Source: Dastarcus helophoroides (Eukaryota; Arthropoda; Insecta; Coleoptera; Bothrideridae). From it: DNA of 64,000 nt. This document shows, in pieces, positions 50,401 through 60,904 of this stretch. Each line of letters begins with the position of its first letter. Position 1 is the stretch's first letter. A model generated the notes under the pieces. That model worked only from the letters and a program-made list of their open reading frames with translations, made no database searches and was not told where the DNA came from. The translations under genes and the position numbers were made by a program. The stretch spans positions 16,748,448 through 16,812,447 of the forward strand of contig CM053329.1 in assembly GCA_028583605.1 (NCBI GenBank), given 5' to 3'.

Positions 50401-51958
50401 CAGAATTTTGAAAATAATTAAAATTAAAAAAACAGTAAAAATTCATAAGTTTTCCAAAAATTTTAAATTTTGAAAATGACTAAACATTTAAAAAATACGA
50501 ACATTTGAATAAGGCCGGAATTTTCAACAAAGTGGGAATTAAAATAGTCAAAATTTTCAAAAAAGTGCGATTTAACAAAAGGTTAGAGTTTTCAATAAAG
50601 AAAGTCGAAATTTGTTGACAAGGCAAACATTTCCAAAATCTTTCAAATGTTTAAAAGAACTCAAAATTTTGGAAAAGAAGAATTTTTTAAAAAGAAAACG
50701 TCAAAATTATTAGTCGAAATTTAAAAAATATTTAAATTTTCAAAAGATTTAAGAATTTTCATCGAATTTAGGAAATAATTCGAAATTTTAAAAAGTTTAA
50801 ATTTTGAATAGTTGGGAAATTTGCACACAAAAAAATCAAATTTTCGAAACCGAAATATTGAAAACAAGTAAAAATTATCAAATTCATCGAGATTTTCAAA
50901 AATTGAAATACTGAGAAGTTAAAATTTTGAAAAAAATTTAAATTTTCGAAAAATTGAAATTGTAGGTCAAAAAAAAAAAATTTTCAAAAAATGTCAAACA
51001 TTTCATAAAATTTCAAAATTTTCAAAAAAATGGAAATTTTGAAAGAATTTCGAAAAGTAGCCAAATTTTCAACAAAAAACTCAAAAAATAATCGAAACTT
51101 TGCAAAAAGGGTCAAAATTTTGAAAAATAGTTGACTACTTTTCAAAAATTTAAATTTTTTTCAAAATTTTAACTTCTCAGTATTTCAACTTTTGAAAATC
51201 TCGATCAATCTGATAATTTTTACTCGTTTTTAATATTCCGGTTTCGAAAATTTTGATTTTTGCAAATGTGTGTGCAAATTTCCCAACTATTTAAAATTTA
51301 AACTTTTTTAAAATTTCGAATAATTTCTTAAATTCGATAAAAATTCTTAAATCTTTTGCAAATTTTGATATTTTTTTAATTTGCACTATAAATTTCGACC
51401 TTTTCTTTTTAAAAAGTTCTTCTTTTCCAAAATTTTGAGTTCTTTTGAACATTTGAAAGATTTTGAAAATGTTTGCCTTGTCAACAAATTTCGACTTCCT
51501 TTATTGAAAATTTTAACCTTTTCTTCAATCGCACTTTAAATAAAAACCAGTCTAAATTATTAAGAATCGATAAAATCAATAAAAAATAGAATATAGAAAA
51601 TAGAATCAATAAAAAAAGTTATAATTTTCCAAAAAAAATTTATAAACAAAGATCGAATTTATCAAAAAGACGAAAATATAAAAAGTTAAAAGTCCAGATT
51701 TGAAAAAATTTACACTTTCAGAAAAAGTAAGAATTTTCAAATGGTAAAAATTAAATTTTACAATAAAGTCGAAATTTGGAAGGAAATCCAACCTTTCAAA
51801 AAACGCGACATTATCAAAAGTTTTCATTGTTAGGAAATTTAAAGTTTTGAAAAAGTAACGTTTTAAAAATGTCGAAATTTTTAGTCGAAATCTTAAAAAT
51901 TTTAAAACGTTAAACATTGTCGCGCACCCCTATTACCTTTGGTTACGAGCCGCTACGG
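47420..51958 (-). mobile_element. Second complete 4.5-kb non-autonomous hAT-like element, inverted
   Basis: The left end is CAGTGGCGGCTGGCGTATAG with GCAGCACCCCC just inside. The right end is TACGAGCCGCTACGG, two substitutions from a perfect terminus. An 8-bp duplication, GTCCACAG, flanks it at 47412-47419 and 51959-51966. It lies in the opposite orientation to the element at 9516: its left terminus matches the inverse of 13950-13999. The interior is AT-rich filler without a transposase. Segments near 48340, 48760 and 49170 form roughly 410-bp internal repeats (GACTTTTTTGTACAGATATTT). Size (4539 bp) and termini mark it as the same family as 9516-13999. Confidence 0.85.
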
Positions 51959-51966
51959 GTCCACAG

Positions 51967-52424
51967 TCTAGATAATCGACAACTGGGGAATGCCTATTAT
52001 AATAATGAAATACTAAAGTACATAGAAGTGTGTAAAAATAACTAAAAACGTATTTAGAAAATACCTTAAGGTACCCCATAGTTCACGAGTAAATAAGGGT
52101 GGTCGAACGAAATCTTGACTTTACATATTCGATATAATAATTGTTCAGAATCCAAACTAAGAGTAATAATTAAAACAAAATATTATGTAGATAAGCAAAA
52201 TGATAAATTATGAGCTAGTTTCAGCTTAATTTTGCTTATTTTTTATTGTTTTTGGTTCATCGAAATATTTCAGCTGATCTAAAATTGGTCAAAGCTTAAA
52301 ATATAGAAAAAAAAGAATAGCATAAATAAATACAAAGGGAAATTGCAGTTGACAGAATATGCAATAGCCGCCAACCAAAAACCTAACCATGAATTATCCC
52401 CACTTAATTTATTTTTACTTTGAC
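51967..52424. other. Unique non-coding sequence
   Basis: No supported feature. Confidence 0.4.
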
Positions 52425-52617
52425 TTGCTTAACAGTATGCAAGAAGAATGCAACCTAGACTACAAATTCATGCAGCCCCCTCCAGGCGTGTATAGTGAAT
52501 CATAGGTAGCTGCTGAACTACCAACAGTTGAAACACTGCCACCTAGCGAAGCGGTTGCTCTCTAGGAGAGTTCCCAGAAGACAAGGATTCTATAATGCAC
52601 AGACCAATAGGTTTGAA

Positions 52618-52711
52618 CATTTATTAGATTCGAAGTTTGGAAACCAAATACCGGTTTCGATCTTGTTAGATCTCGTCAGTTTGGTATATCCAACTCGAAT
52701 GCTAATAAATG
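52618..52711 (-). ncRNA. Intact type I hammerhead ribozyme (copy II, left arm)
   Basis: Minus strand: ACCAAA, CTGACGA, GATCT-AACA-AGATC hairpin, GAAA, CCGG, TA, TTTGGT. Stem I extends outward through GTTGG/CCAAAC and CATTTATTAG/CTAATAAATG, giving about 27 base pairs with a few bulges. Stem III is only three pairs (ACC with GGT) and has no loop. Such minimal forms in Penelope-associated hammerheads are reported to cleave best as dimers. The predicted cut is between 52649 and 52648. Confidence 0.87.
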
Positions 52712-52949
52712 TTCCGACAAGTAAGTACTAAAACATTCACAGGCGTCGAGCGAGTGACTTTTTAGTACTACCACCTATTGGTCCATAGAGAAACTATGGA
52801 GGGCTGCATGAATTTGTAGTCTAGGTTGCATTCTTCTTGCATACGACATTGTTGGCGATGGCCATAGTTTCTCTATGGACCAATAGGTGGTAGTACTAAA
52901 AAGTCACTCGCTCGACGCCTGTGAATGTTTTAGTACTTACTTGTCGGAA

Positions 52950-53043
52950 CATTTATTAGCATTCGAGTTGGATATACCAAACTGACGAGATCTAACAAGA
53001 TCGAAACCGGTATTTGGTTTCCAAACTTCGAATCTAATAAATG
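52950..53043 (+). ncRNA. Intact type I hammerhead ribozyme (copy II, right arm)
   Basis: This has the same core as the left arm, read on the plus strand: CTGACGA at 52982-52988, stem II hairpin, GAAA, CCGGTA. The predicted cut is after A53012. All conserved core bases and all three stems are intact. Confidence 0.87.
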
Positions 53044-53084
53044 TTCAAACCTATTGGTCTGTGCATTATAGATTGCTTAACAGT

Positions 53085-54003
53085 GTTCAACTGATCAAAT
53101 GAATTAAAAATTTCGAAGTCTTTCTGTTTATGTTGCTAAAAAAATATTCTGTTAAGCCGTATCCTGACATCAATCACGATGAGTGATTTTTCGATATCGC
53201 AGTCCCTTCATTCAAACACCATCTCAAAACGAGCCCCTAACGAGAGCCTGGTTTTCGAAGCGTTACAATCCCCCGTATGAATTTCTTTTCAGCTGCGTGC
53301 ATGACATTATTCCTTACTTAATACATAAAATTACCGGCTCTAGGTCGAATAATACATTTGTTAGTTTAATCAATTGGTTATGTGCGCTAAAATCATATAT
53401 AACATGGGAAACGACATCTGTATTGTGTCGGTTCGTGACTCACTTTCATATCAAAGCTATCAAAACAATTTTAATGTAATTAAAGGGTACAAGTTTATTA
53501 TTGCCAAGGTCAGGGTACTAAAATAAAATTTAATAATGAGGGGTATAAAGCACCAATTCTTGCTGCACACGCGACCAACAGACGTCTGGATTTCATAACG
53601 TTTTTTGACCGATTTCTAACCAGAGCCTTTTTTTGGTTGTGTTTTTGTTGCAAGTTAATGATGCATTTACTTAAGTGTTTTTAACAGCAGTTTTCCCAAA
53701 GTTTCTCAAAGTGTTTCTCAAAATACGTATTTCCAGGGTTTGGGGGAAAGTTTGGTGGGGATATGGGTGGGGCTACACTGGACGGCGTCAGCTGACACAA
53801 AAAGTAAAAAATATTTGTGTCGATAAATGTAACAAAACTAACCTAATTGGCTTGCACAGCTTTAAAAAGTGGGTGAAGATTGCAGAGTGTTATTTTGCCT
53901 GAACTCGTTGATACGTTCAGCAGACAAACAGACATTTACGATGGATATTTTTTTTACATTTTGTAAAAGTCGTTATACTCCCTGCCACCTTAATTTAAAG
54001 TAC
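53085..54003. other. Unique sequence, no recognised gene
   Basis: A 98-codon plus-strand frame (53183-53479) and a 75-codon frame (53675-53902) are open, but neither has recognisable motifs. I leave them uncalled. Confidence 0.35.
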
Positions 54004-54377
54004 TGTAACGCAATGTAAATAGATGAAATACGATTTAGAATAGAATTGTAGAAATTAGTAAATAAAAAAAGTTTCTAGAAGGATCTGATAAGGGGAAAGC
54101 GACCGCGATAACGAAACAAATGGCAGATAAGCGTTCCAGAAATTTTGGCAAACGATAAGCCTTATCTGCCGAAAAGTTCTAGAAGCCGGGGGCCAAAACT
54201 ATAAAAAGGCGGTCAGCTTTCCCTCGAGTCAGTTAGTTAGAGTCAGTGTAATTAGTGAGTTAGTAGAAGTCAATAATAAGTCAATTAATTGTCAATTGTG
54301 GTGATCAAAGTTGAGTTCAGTAATAAAGTGGGTCTTATTCGATAAGTGTAATCAATCGAACCGATAAGCCCGTAACA
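54004..54377 (+). mobile_element. Candidate solo LTR (Ty3/gypsy-like) with promoter signals
   Basis: The 374-bp segment starts TGTAACG and ends CGTAACA, nearly perfect 7-bp inverted ends of the TG...CA kind. It carries TATAAAAAGG at 54200, an initiator-like TCAGTT about 29 bp downstream (54229) and AATAAA at 54322, in the order expected of U3-R-U5. No primer-binding site or gag/pol follows, so it would be a solo LTR. I find no clear 4-6-bp target duplication, so the alternative is a host promoter. Upstream motifs are listed separately. Confidence 0.5.
54073..54184 (+). promoter_or_regulatory. Cluster of GATA and heat-shock-like motifs upstream of a TATA box
   Basis: TTCnnGAA palindromes occur at 54073-54080, 54134-54141 and 54177-54184. 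GATAAG motifs occur at about 54087, 54126 and 54154, plus an inverse CTTATC at 54161. GGCAGATAAG (54122-54131) and CTTATCTGCC (54161-54170) form a perfect 10-bp inverted repeat. More GATAAG motifs lie at about 54341 and 54363. HSF or GATA-factor binding is inferred from the motifs alone. Confidence 0.5.
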
Positions 54378-54461
54378 ATATTTAAATTCTCCTGAAATGT
54401 TCAGCTTGTAAATGAGTTTACCTAATTATATTTCCTAGTTTCAAGTATCGCTCTGTATTTT
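54378..54461. other. Short AT-rich spacer
   Basis: Nothing recognised between the LTR-like segment and the foldback repeat. Confidence 0.3.
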
Positions 54462-54880
54462 GGTGGAACAGACTGGTTCTTGATTATCTTTAAAATTATA
54501 ATACCAATCCTATAACACACAACACTTTCTCTAACGCGTTTCAACAGCCAATTTATTGTCTTCAGAGAGATTAAAATACAAATCTTGTTCCCTGAAATTA
54601 AGAAAGATTAAAAACGCAACAAAGGTTTCTCTAACCCGTTTCAGGAGCCAAGCTATTATCTTCGAAGAGATATCCTTACAGATATCTTTCTGAAGATGAT
54701 GGCTTGGCTGTCAAAACGTGCCAGAGCAAGCTTTGTTGTGCTTTTAAATTTTTCTACTTTCAGGGGACAAGATTCGTATTTCAATTTCTCTGAAAACAAT
54801 AAATTGGCTGTCGAAACTCGTTAAAAAAAAGTGTTGTGTGTTTTTTGGTATTTCATGGCCCAAGGGGACAAGATTTGTGC
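54462..54880. repeat. Foldback repeat family F, locus 2
   Basis: The segment from GGTGGAACAGACTGGTTCTT to about 54670 and the segment from about 54690 to GGGGACAAGATTTGTG are inverted copies centred near 54678. The modules CTAACGCGTTTC, GAAAGATTAAAAACGCAACAAAG and AGCCAAGCTATTATCTTC match locus 1. Each arm holds two diverged copies of the module. Confidence 0.65.
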
Positions 54881-55455
54881 ATCAGTGTTACTCATAAGTG
54901 CATGTTTTTGTTCCTAATGTATCGAATGCAATTTTTTTGGCATCAAAATTACTGTGGTCGTTGTTATTTTCAATGTGAATGCTTTCGAGTATTGGCGTTC
55001 ATCGATTTCCACTGGCTAGTGTCAATATTTAATTGGTGAATTGTAAAATTCGTACGTCGAATGGATCGGCGTAACATTACGCCTGACGATAATGCAGGAA
55101 TATCTGATAACTGGGTTATACGAACACACATAAGCCCGAACACAATCTGGCTCTGAAACAAAACTACTGGATTAGTTCTGGATAATTTATTTAATCTATA
55201 TGCCGCAGTTGGAGCCAGAGGTATATTTTATTGCGGCAGCAATAAATTAGTTTATGTGTATAATGATTAAATATCGATAAGACTACTGACACTTTGGTAA
55301 AACTAGCTTAAGTACTAAATAAAAATGTAATTCAATTCATGGGTAATAATTTGCTTAACAATACCAAATTTGGAAGTAATTTGGAAAACGCAATGACTTA
55401 ATTAAAGCTTGAAATAAGTTTTATTATAACAATCACAAGTAATTTGTAAAATGAC
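54881..55455. other. Unique non-coding sequence
   Basis: No supported feature. Short open frames on both strands overlap each other. Confidence 0.35.
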
Positions 55456-56106
55456 TAACTATCGACGTTTTTGTAGTACTTATTGAATAAACGTGTATGG
55501 TTTTAAAAACCTTTAAGAATTCAACGAGAATGTTTGTTGATGCACAAACATCAGTTAACTTAATAACGTCGTATTTGGAAATATTATAAAGAATTCCCTG
55601 TCAAGGATAAAGCCCGTTATAAATCCGGAGACATATTTTGTGATGACAGTCATGGAAAGTTTAGGTAATGATTAACTATCGACGTTTTTGTAGTACTTAT
55701 TGAATAAACGTGTATGGTTTTAAAAACCTTTAAAAATTCAACGAGAATGTTTGTTGATGCACAAACATAAGTTAACTTAATAACGTCGTATTTGGAAATA
55801 TTATAAAGAATTCCCTGTCAAGGATAAAGCCCGTTATAAATCCGGAGACATATTTTGTGATGACAGTCATGGAAAGTTTAGGTAATGATTAACTATCGAC
55901 GTTTTTGTAGTACTTATTGAATAAACGTGTATGGTTTTAAAAACCTTTAAAAATTCAACGAGAATGTTTGTTGATGCACAAACATAAGTTAACTTAATAA
56001 CGTCGTATTTGGAAATATTATAAAGAATTCCCTGTTAAAGATAAAGCCGGGTATAAATCCGGAGACATATTTTGTGATGACAGTCATGGAAAGTTTAGGT
56101 AATGAT
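55456..56106. repeat. Three tandem copies of a 217-bp repeat
   Basis: TAACTATCGACGTTTTTG begins at 55456, 55673 and 55890, exactly 217 bp apart, and a fourth unit begins at 56107 but is split by the next element. Each unit contains a frame reading LNNVVFGN, which resembles the motif discussed for 56693-58489. It shares CTTAATAAC and the following bases with the 323-bp repeat. Confidence 0.92.
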
Positions 56107-56109
56107 TAA

Positions 56110-56688
56110 CCCTAGAGTAGGCGCGCCATACTTTGTAACACGAAGGGGCGCGCGCGGTCTCAGAGACCGCATCTATAAATAATCTTATTTATTAACCTTT
56201 TTTGGTTCTATGATGAAATATGGTATCTTGGTATATTTGTTAATAAAATTAAATTACAAATCATGCATTGCTTTAACCTATAAACAAAAAATTTAGCTAA
56301 ATACAAAGACCAAATTATTGTACGGAATATGAAACTAAATTTCCGATAATATTATATTTAAGGGTTTGGGCCCAAAAATAGGTTTCATTTGGACCATACT
56401 AGTTTGAAATTATCCCCTACAGCCTTATTTCTAAGCAAAAGTCAATTTATATCTGGAATTATAATGACAAAACAATTTAACATGCGTGGGCGCGCGCGGT
56501 ATCACATAATGCAAATAGCTATAACTTACAAAAATGGACATATAATTAATTACTTGATCAACCATTACATTTGTGATGTTATAAAACTCAGCTAAACCAA
56601 AAATGAGCATTATTGGCCAACTAATTATTGAAATATAAAATAATAAATATAAGTGCGGTCTGAGAGACCGCGCGCGCCCATCGGCGGG
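56110..56688. mobile_element. piggyBac-type MITE (579 bp)
   Basis: It is flanked by TTAA at 56106-56109 and 56689-56692 and begins CCCTAGAG, ending CGGCGGG. Subterminal inverted repeats GGGCGCGCGCGGTCTC (left near 56147, right inverse near 56655-56680) contain the palindrome GCGGTCTC/GAGACCGC. It interrupts the fourth unit of the 217-bp array: sequence before (GTAATGATTAA) and after (TTAACTATCGACGTTTT) joins as in the intact units. No transposase is present. A third CGCGCGCGGT block lies inside at about 56490. Confidence 0.87.
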
Positions 56689-56692
56689 TTAA

Positions 56693-58410
56693 CTATCGAC
56701 GTTTTCATACTACCTATTGATATTAGCGTAGCAGCGATTTTGTTCAAGGGAAAGAGGTCAAAGGGTTAGTTTTCATACTAGCTATTGACATTTTCGTAGC
56801 AACAATTTGGTCCTATTGAAAAGGGTTAAAGAGTATGTGTTAATATTTCTAAAAAAATTATAAAGCTCTATAAGTGGACATTTAATAATTTACAAAAATC
56901 AATAATATAGATTTCACCTTTTCTAGGGCATTAACCACTCTTGCTTTTTCAAGCTGTTGGCTTTTCAGTAATATTCTATGATTTAGAAAACATTTTAAAG
57001 AGTAAATGTGAATTTATGCCAATTTATAAACATAAGTTTACTTAATAACACCGCATTTGGAAAAACTATGGAGAATGGTTTGCCAGAAATAGAACTTTAA
57101 ATTAATACTGTAGAATTCCTAGCAACAATTTGGTCCTATTGAAAAGGGTTAAAGAGTATGTGTTAATATTTCTAAAAAAATTATAAAGCTCTATAAGTGG
57201 ACATTTAATAATTTACAAAAATCAATAATATATATTTCACCTTTTCTACCTTATTAATTACTCTTGCTCTTTCAAGCTGTTGGCTTTTCAGTAATATTTT
57301 ATGATTTAGAAAACATTTTAAAGAGTAAATGTGAATTTATGCCAATTTATAAACATAAGTTTACTTAATAACACCGCATTTGGAAAAACTATGGAGAATG
57401 GTTTGCCAGAAATAGAACTTTAAATTAATACTGTAGAATTCCTAGCAACAATTTGGTCCTATTGAAAAGGGTTAAAGAGTATGTGTTAATATTTCTAAAA
57501 AAATTATAAAGCTCTATAAGTGGACATTTAATAATTTACAAAAATCAATAATATATATTTCACCTTTTCTACCTTATTAACCACTCTTGCTCTTTCAAGC
57601 TGTTGGCTTTTCAGTAATATTTTATGATTTAGAAAACATTTTAAAGAGTAAATGTGAATTTATGCCAATTTATAAACATAAGTTTACTTAATAACACCGC
57701 ATTTGGAAAAACTATGGAAAATGGTCCGCCAGAAATAGAACTTAGAATTAATACTGTAGAATTCGTAGCAACAATTTGGTCCTATTAAAAAGGGTTAAAG
57801 AACTGTGTTAATATTTCTAAAAAAAATATAAAGCTCTATAAGTGGACATTTAATAATTTACAAAAATCAATAATATATATTTCACCTTTTCTACCTTATT
57901 AACCACTCTTGCTCTTTCAAGCTGTTGGCTTTTCAGTAATATTTTATGATTTAGAAAACATTTTAAAGAGTAAATGTGAATTTATGCCAATTTATAAACA
58001 TAAGTTTACTTAATAACACTGCATTTGGAAAAACTATGGAAAATGGTCCGCCAGAAATAGAACTTAGAATTAATACTGTAGAATTCGTAGCAACAATTTG
58101 GTCCTATTGAAAAGGGTTAAAGAACTGTGTTAATATTTCTAAAAAAAATATAAAGCTCTATAAGTGGACATTTAATAATTTACAAAAATCAATAATATAT
58201 ATTTCACCTTTTCTACCTTATTAACCACTCTTGCTCTTTCAAGCTGTTGGCTTTTCAGTAATATTTTATGATTTAGAAAACATTTTAAAGAGTAAATGTG
58301 AATTTATGCCAATTTATAAACATAAGTTTACTTAATAACACCGCATTTGGAAAAACTATGGAGAATGGTTTGCCAGAAATAGAACTTAAAATTAATACTG
58401 TAGAATTCGC
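56693..58410. repeat. Five tandem copies of a 322-323-bp repeat
   Basis: AGCAACAATTTGGTCC landmarks lie at 56798, 57121, 57444, 57767 and 58089. Each unit contains GCATTTGGAAAAACTATGGA, which in one frame reads AFGKTMEN. The units are nearly identical except for small clusters of variants shared by the last two. 56693-56797 is a diverged lead-in related to both this and the 217-bp unit. Confidence 0.92.
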
Positions 58411-58600
58411 AGAATTAAATATGTATCAAAATGTTGACCTATTTACCACCGATTCTACAAAAGACATCTATAATTTGGACAACATTTAGGAATTCAATAC
58501 CACTCTTTGTCAGTTCACATACATGGATTACTTATTATTGCTGAATTTGGAAGAACTATGGAGAATACTACTTCGTAGGTCACACTAAAGATAAGTTTTG
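58298..58600 (+). pseudogene. Fragments resembling protein-primed DNA polymerase B (Polinton/Maverick type)
   Basis: The frame 58298-58489 reads LLNNTAFGKTMENG and later LFTTDSTKDIY. A second diverged version near 58530-58570 reads AEFGRTMENT. The LNNxxFGKTMEN block is characteristic, in my memory of the family, of the polymerase B of Polinton/Maverick elements (the conserved segment before the palm motifs). Only this short block is convincing and the surrounding translation is broken. The same block sits in every unit of the adjacent tandem arrays. A chance match is possible but made less likely by four diverged variants keeping the frame. Confidence 0.4.
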
Positions 58601-58859
58601 TTATAGAAGCCTGAAATTAGTTTATTTATCATTATTATTAAGGTTTCCACCACTAATAGTTCAATAAACGTTCAAGTTTTTAAAAACTTTCAAATATTCA
58701 ATGCAAACGTCTGCAAATCCAAACATAAATTACTAAATAACGTCGAATTTCGAAAACATATAAAAATAGTGGATTATAGTTAGATACGAAAGTGAATTTT
58801 GTTGATTAGAGTAGTAAATCAGCTTAATTATTTTATTAATCTTTTCTTACGTGGTAAAA
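58601..58859. repeat. Diverged relative of the 217-bp repeat
   Basis: TTCAATAAACGTTCAAGTTT and ATAACGTCGAATTTCG match the order of modules in the 217-bp unit with many substitutions. Confidence 0.6.
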
Positions 58860-59075
58860 GGGGATAAACTTTGGTTATCTTTAAAAATTGATTTACAAAT
58901 TTTGCCCCCTGAAACCAAGAAAGATTAAAAACCACGCCTTTTAATAGCTAAGCTTTTTCTCCGAGTATCTCACTGAAGAGCTTAACCATCGAAACGCGTT
59001 AGAGCAACTGTTGTGTTTTTAATCTATCTCGGTTTCAGGGACAAAGATTTCTATGTTGACTTTTTTAATGTTGTA
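58860..59075. repeat. Foldback repeat family F, locus 3
   Basis: The left arm (GCCCCCTGAAACCAAGAAAG, then ATTAAAAACCAC) and the right arm (GTGTTTTTAATCTATCTCGG, then TTTCAGGGAC) are inverted. CATCGAAACGCGTTAGAGC matches loci 1 and 2. Confidence 0.65.
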
Positions 59076-60904
59076 AAATCCCTGCTTAAATACACCAGCG
59101 TGCAGTTAAATTTATAGTTGAAACTCATAACAGTAAATCATCTTTCTCTATAACTAAAATCTAAATGAGATATTTCCAATCAACAAAAGAATGAAAGCAA
59201 AATGTTGGGCCAAAGCCCTAAAATGTGTTTCTGGTGTGTTCGCAATTAATTAATTAATCGATCGTCGTAAGTTTCAAAACCATGTCACTGGCTCTCGTAA
59301 TTAAAGTTATACACAAGCAGAGCGCGAAAATATTATCCCACCTCTATCCGAATTCAATCCAACCCTTACCAACTTACTAATTTACAAGCACGAAGGGCGA
59401 ATCCATAACTTGAAACTCACCCTAAAGGTCCATATGAAAAGATATAGAGCAAAGTTTTGCTAACTAGAAACGCAAAATACAACTTTGAAATTAGCTCTTT
59501 GTGCCAAAGCACTATTTAAACAAATTTCCTCCCCATTGGCAACTCAATCGAACCTACTTCTAAAATGGTTTACTAGAAATCTTAATTTTTTTTTATTTCT
59601 TTGAAACGCACGTATATCTAGTCGTGATGCGGATAATGCAAATTTCCAGCACATAAAAGAATCGTAAAAGTCATGAAAGAAACTTTTTAATGATTTCAGT
59701 CGCCACTAGTTGCTGCCGACTTTATTAAATCGTCGCGTTGTGTTCGGGAAACAATATTTCCCACGACAATAAATAAAGAACGGCTGTTGGCAATACCCGA
59801 CCGACTGGGCCCGAATAAAAACAAACATCGAGCCTTTTTATTGTCGCTTCCATAACTTTCTACTTTTTGGTCCCTCGACGGCAAATCGCGAAAACAATAA
59901 AGAGAGAAAAATACGCGTCCGTACTCGGAGGTTCACGTTAATTGAGCGTATATATGACAACGCCACACTTTAGGATTGCACGACAAAGGATTTAATTGTT
60001 TGATAGGAACGTTTAAATGTGTTTAATGTAGTCGCCGGTTTTTGATTTTTTTTTATATTTGCTTTACGCCGGCAGGTTTAGTCTGTTAGAGCGAATTTCA
60101 GGACGAATAACGTCCAAATGCTTGACTAGACTTTGTTTACATTGAGCTTAGTATTATCTATCATTATCATGACACATTTTGCATATGGTTACATTTCAAA
60201 GCAACGTGTTGTATATTTGTTTAAGTTAAATGTATATTCTTCATGGTAGACCCTTATTTTCCTAATTTATCAAAAAAACAAAATTTTTATTTTTTCTACA
60301 TCTAATTTTTGGTCTTCTATTTTTCATTATTCCTATTCTAGGTAAAATAAACTAACCTCTTAATTTGTAAACTGTCATGAAGTGACGTTTTTAATAAATT
60401 TAAATATCACGTAGTCGCATTTCAAAAATTGTTTAGAAAATTGTCAACAAACCATAAAAATTTAAATATTTCCAAACTGGGCCGAAGAAATGTTAAATAA
60501 ATTGAAAAAAAAACAAGTTAAATGTAGTTAAAAAAATGACAATTTAAAATTGCGATATACAAGGTTGCAATCCATAGGAAAAAACTGAAACTTAACAGTT
60601 ATCCAGGATATGATTGTTTGTAAAACGGCCCATTGCAGGTCCATTAAATATAATTTCTTTTCATTTGATAACGGAGCATTTTCCATCATTTTTCCAAATT
60701 CAGTATTATAAAGTAAATCGCTGTCTTTGATTTTGCAACAATTTATATTAATTGCTTAAAAATGCCCAAATTTGTTGGAATTTATTGAAATAACCCTTTC
60801 AAGATAGAAACATTTTCTAACATTTTTCCAAACTCTGTATTATTAAGTCGCTATTTTTACGTTTAAAGTTCACATTAACTATTTGAAAGCGTCCAAATTT
60901 GTAA
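59076..60904. other. Unique non-coding sequence, partly less AT-rich
   Basis: The part at 59690-59960 is GC-richer and contains several ATAAA/TTTATTG words but no credible gene. 60470-60512 repeats 8345-8387. From 60515 onward it is AT-rich, with short diverged internal repeats (ACATTTTCTAACATTTTTCC near 60810 resembles GCATTTTCCATCATTTTTCC near 60675). Confidence 0.4.

Larger units (their letters stand above)
52437..53072. mobile_element. Hammerhead-ribozyme foldback element, copy II
   Basis: The 636-bp insertion is flanked by a perfect 12-bp duplication, TTGCTTAACAGT (52425-52436 and 53073-53084). Its left arm is one unit read with the ribozyme on the minus strand. At about 52799 it switches to the inverse orientation and runs to GGTCTGTGCATTATAG at the right end. 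The two arms are almost perfectly complementary over about 270 bp, so the element can fold into a large hairpin. Both arms carry a complete hammerhead. The near-identity of the arms and the perfect duplication suggest recent insertion. Confidence 0.85.

Noticed and set aside
53183..53479. 98-codon frame as a possible host gene
   Set aside because: It has no recognisable motif, no supporting splice or promoter context, and other frames of similar length overlap nearby.
54004..54377. A complete LTR retrotransposon starting here
   Set aside because: No primer-binding site, gag/pol frame or second LTR follows within the window.
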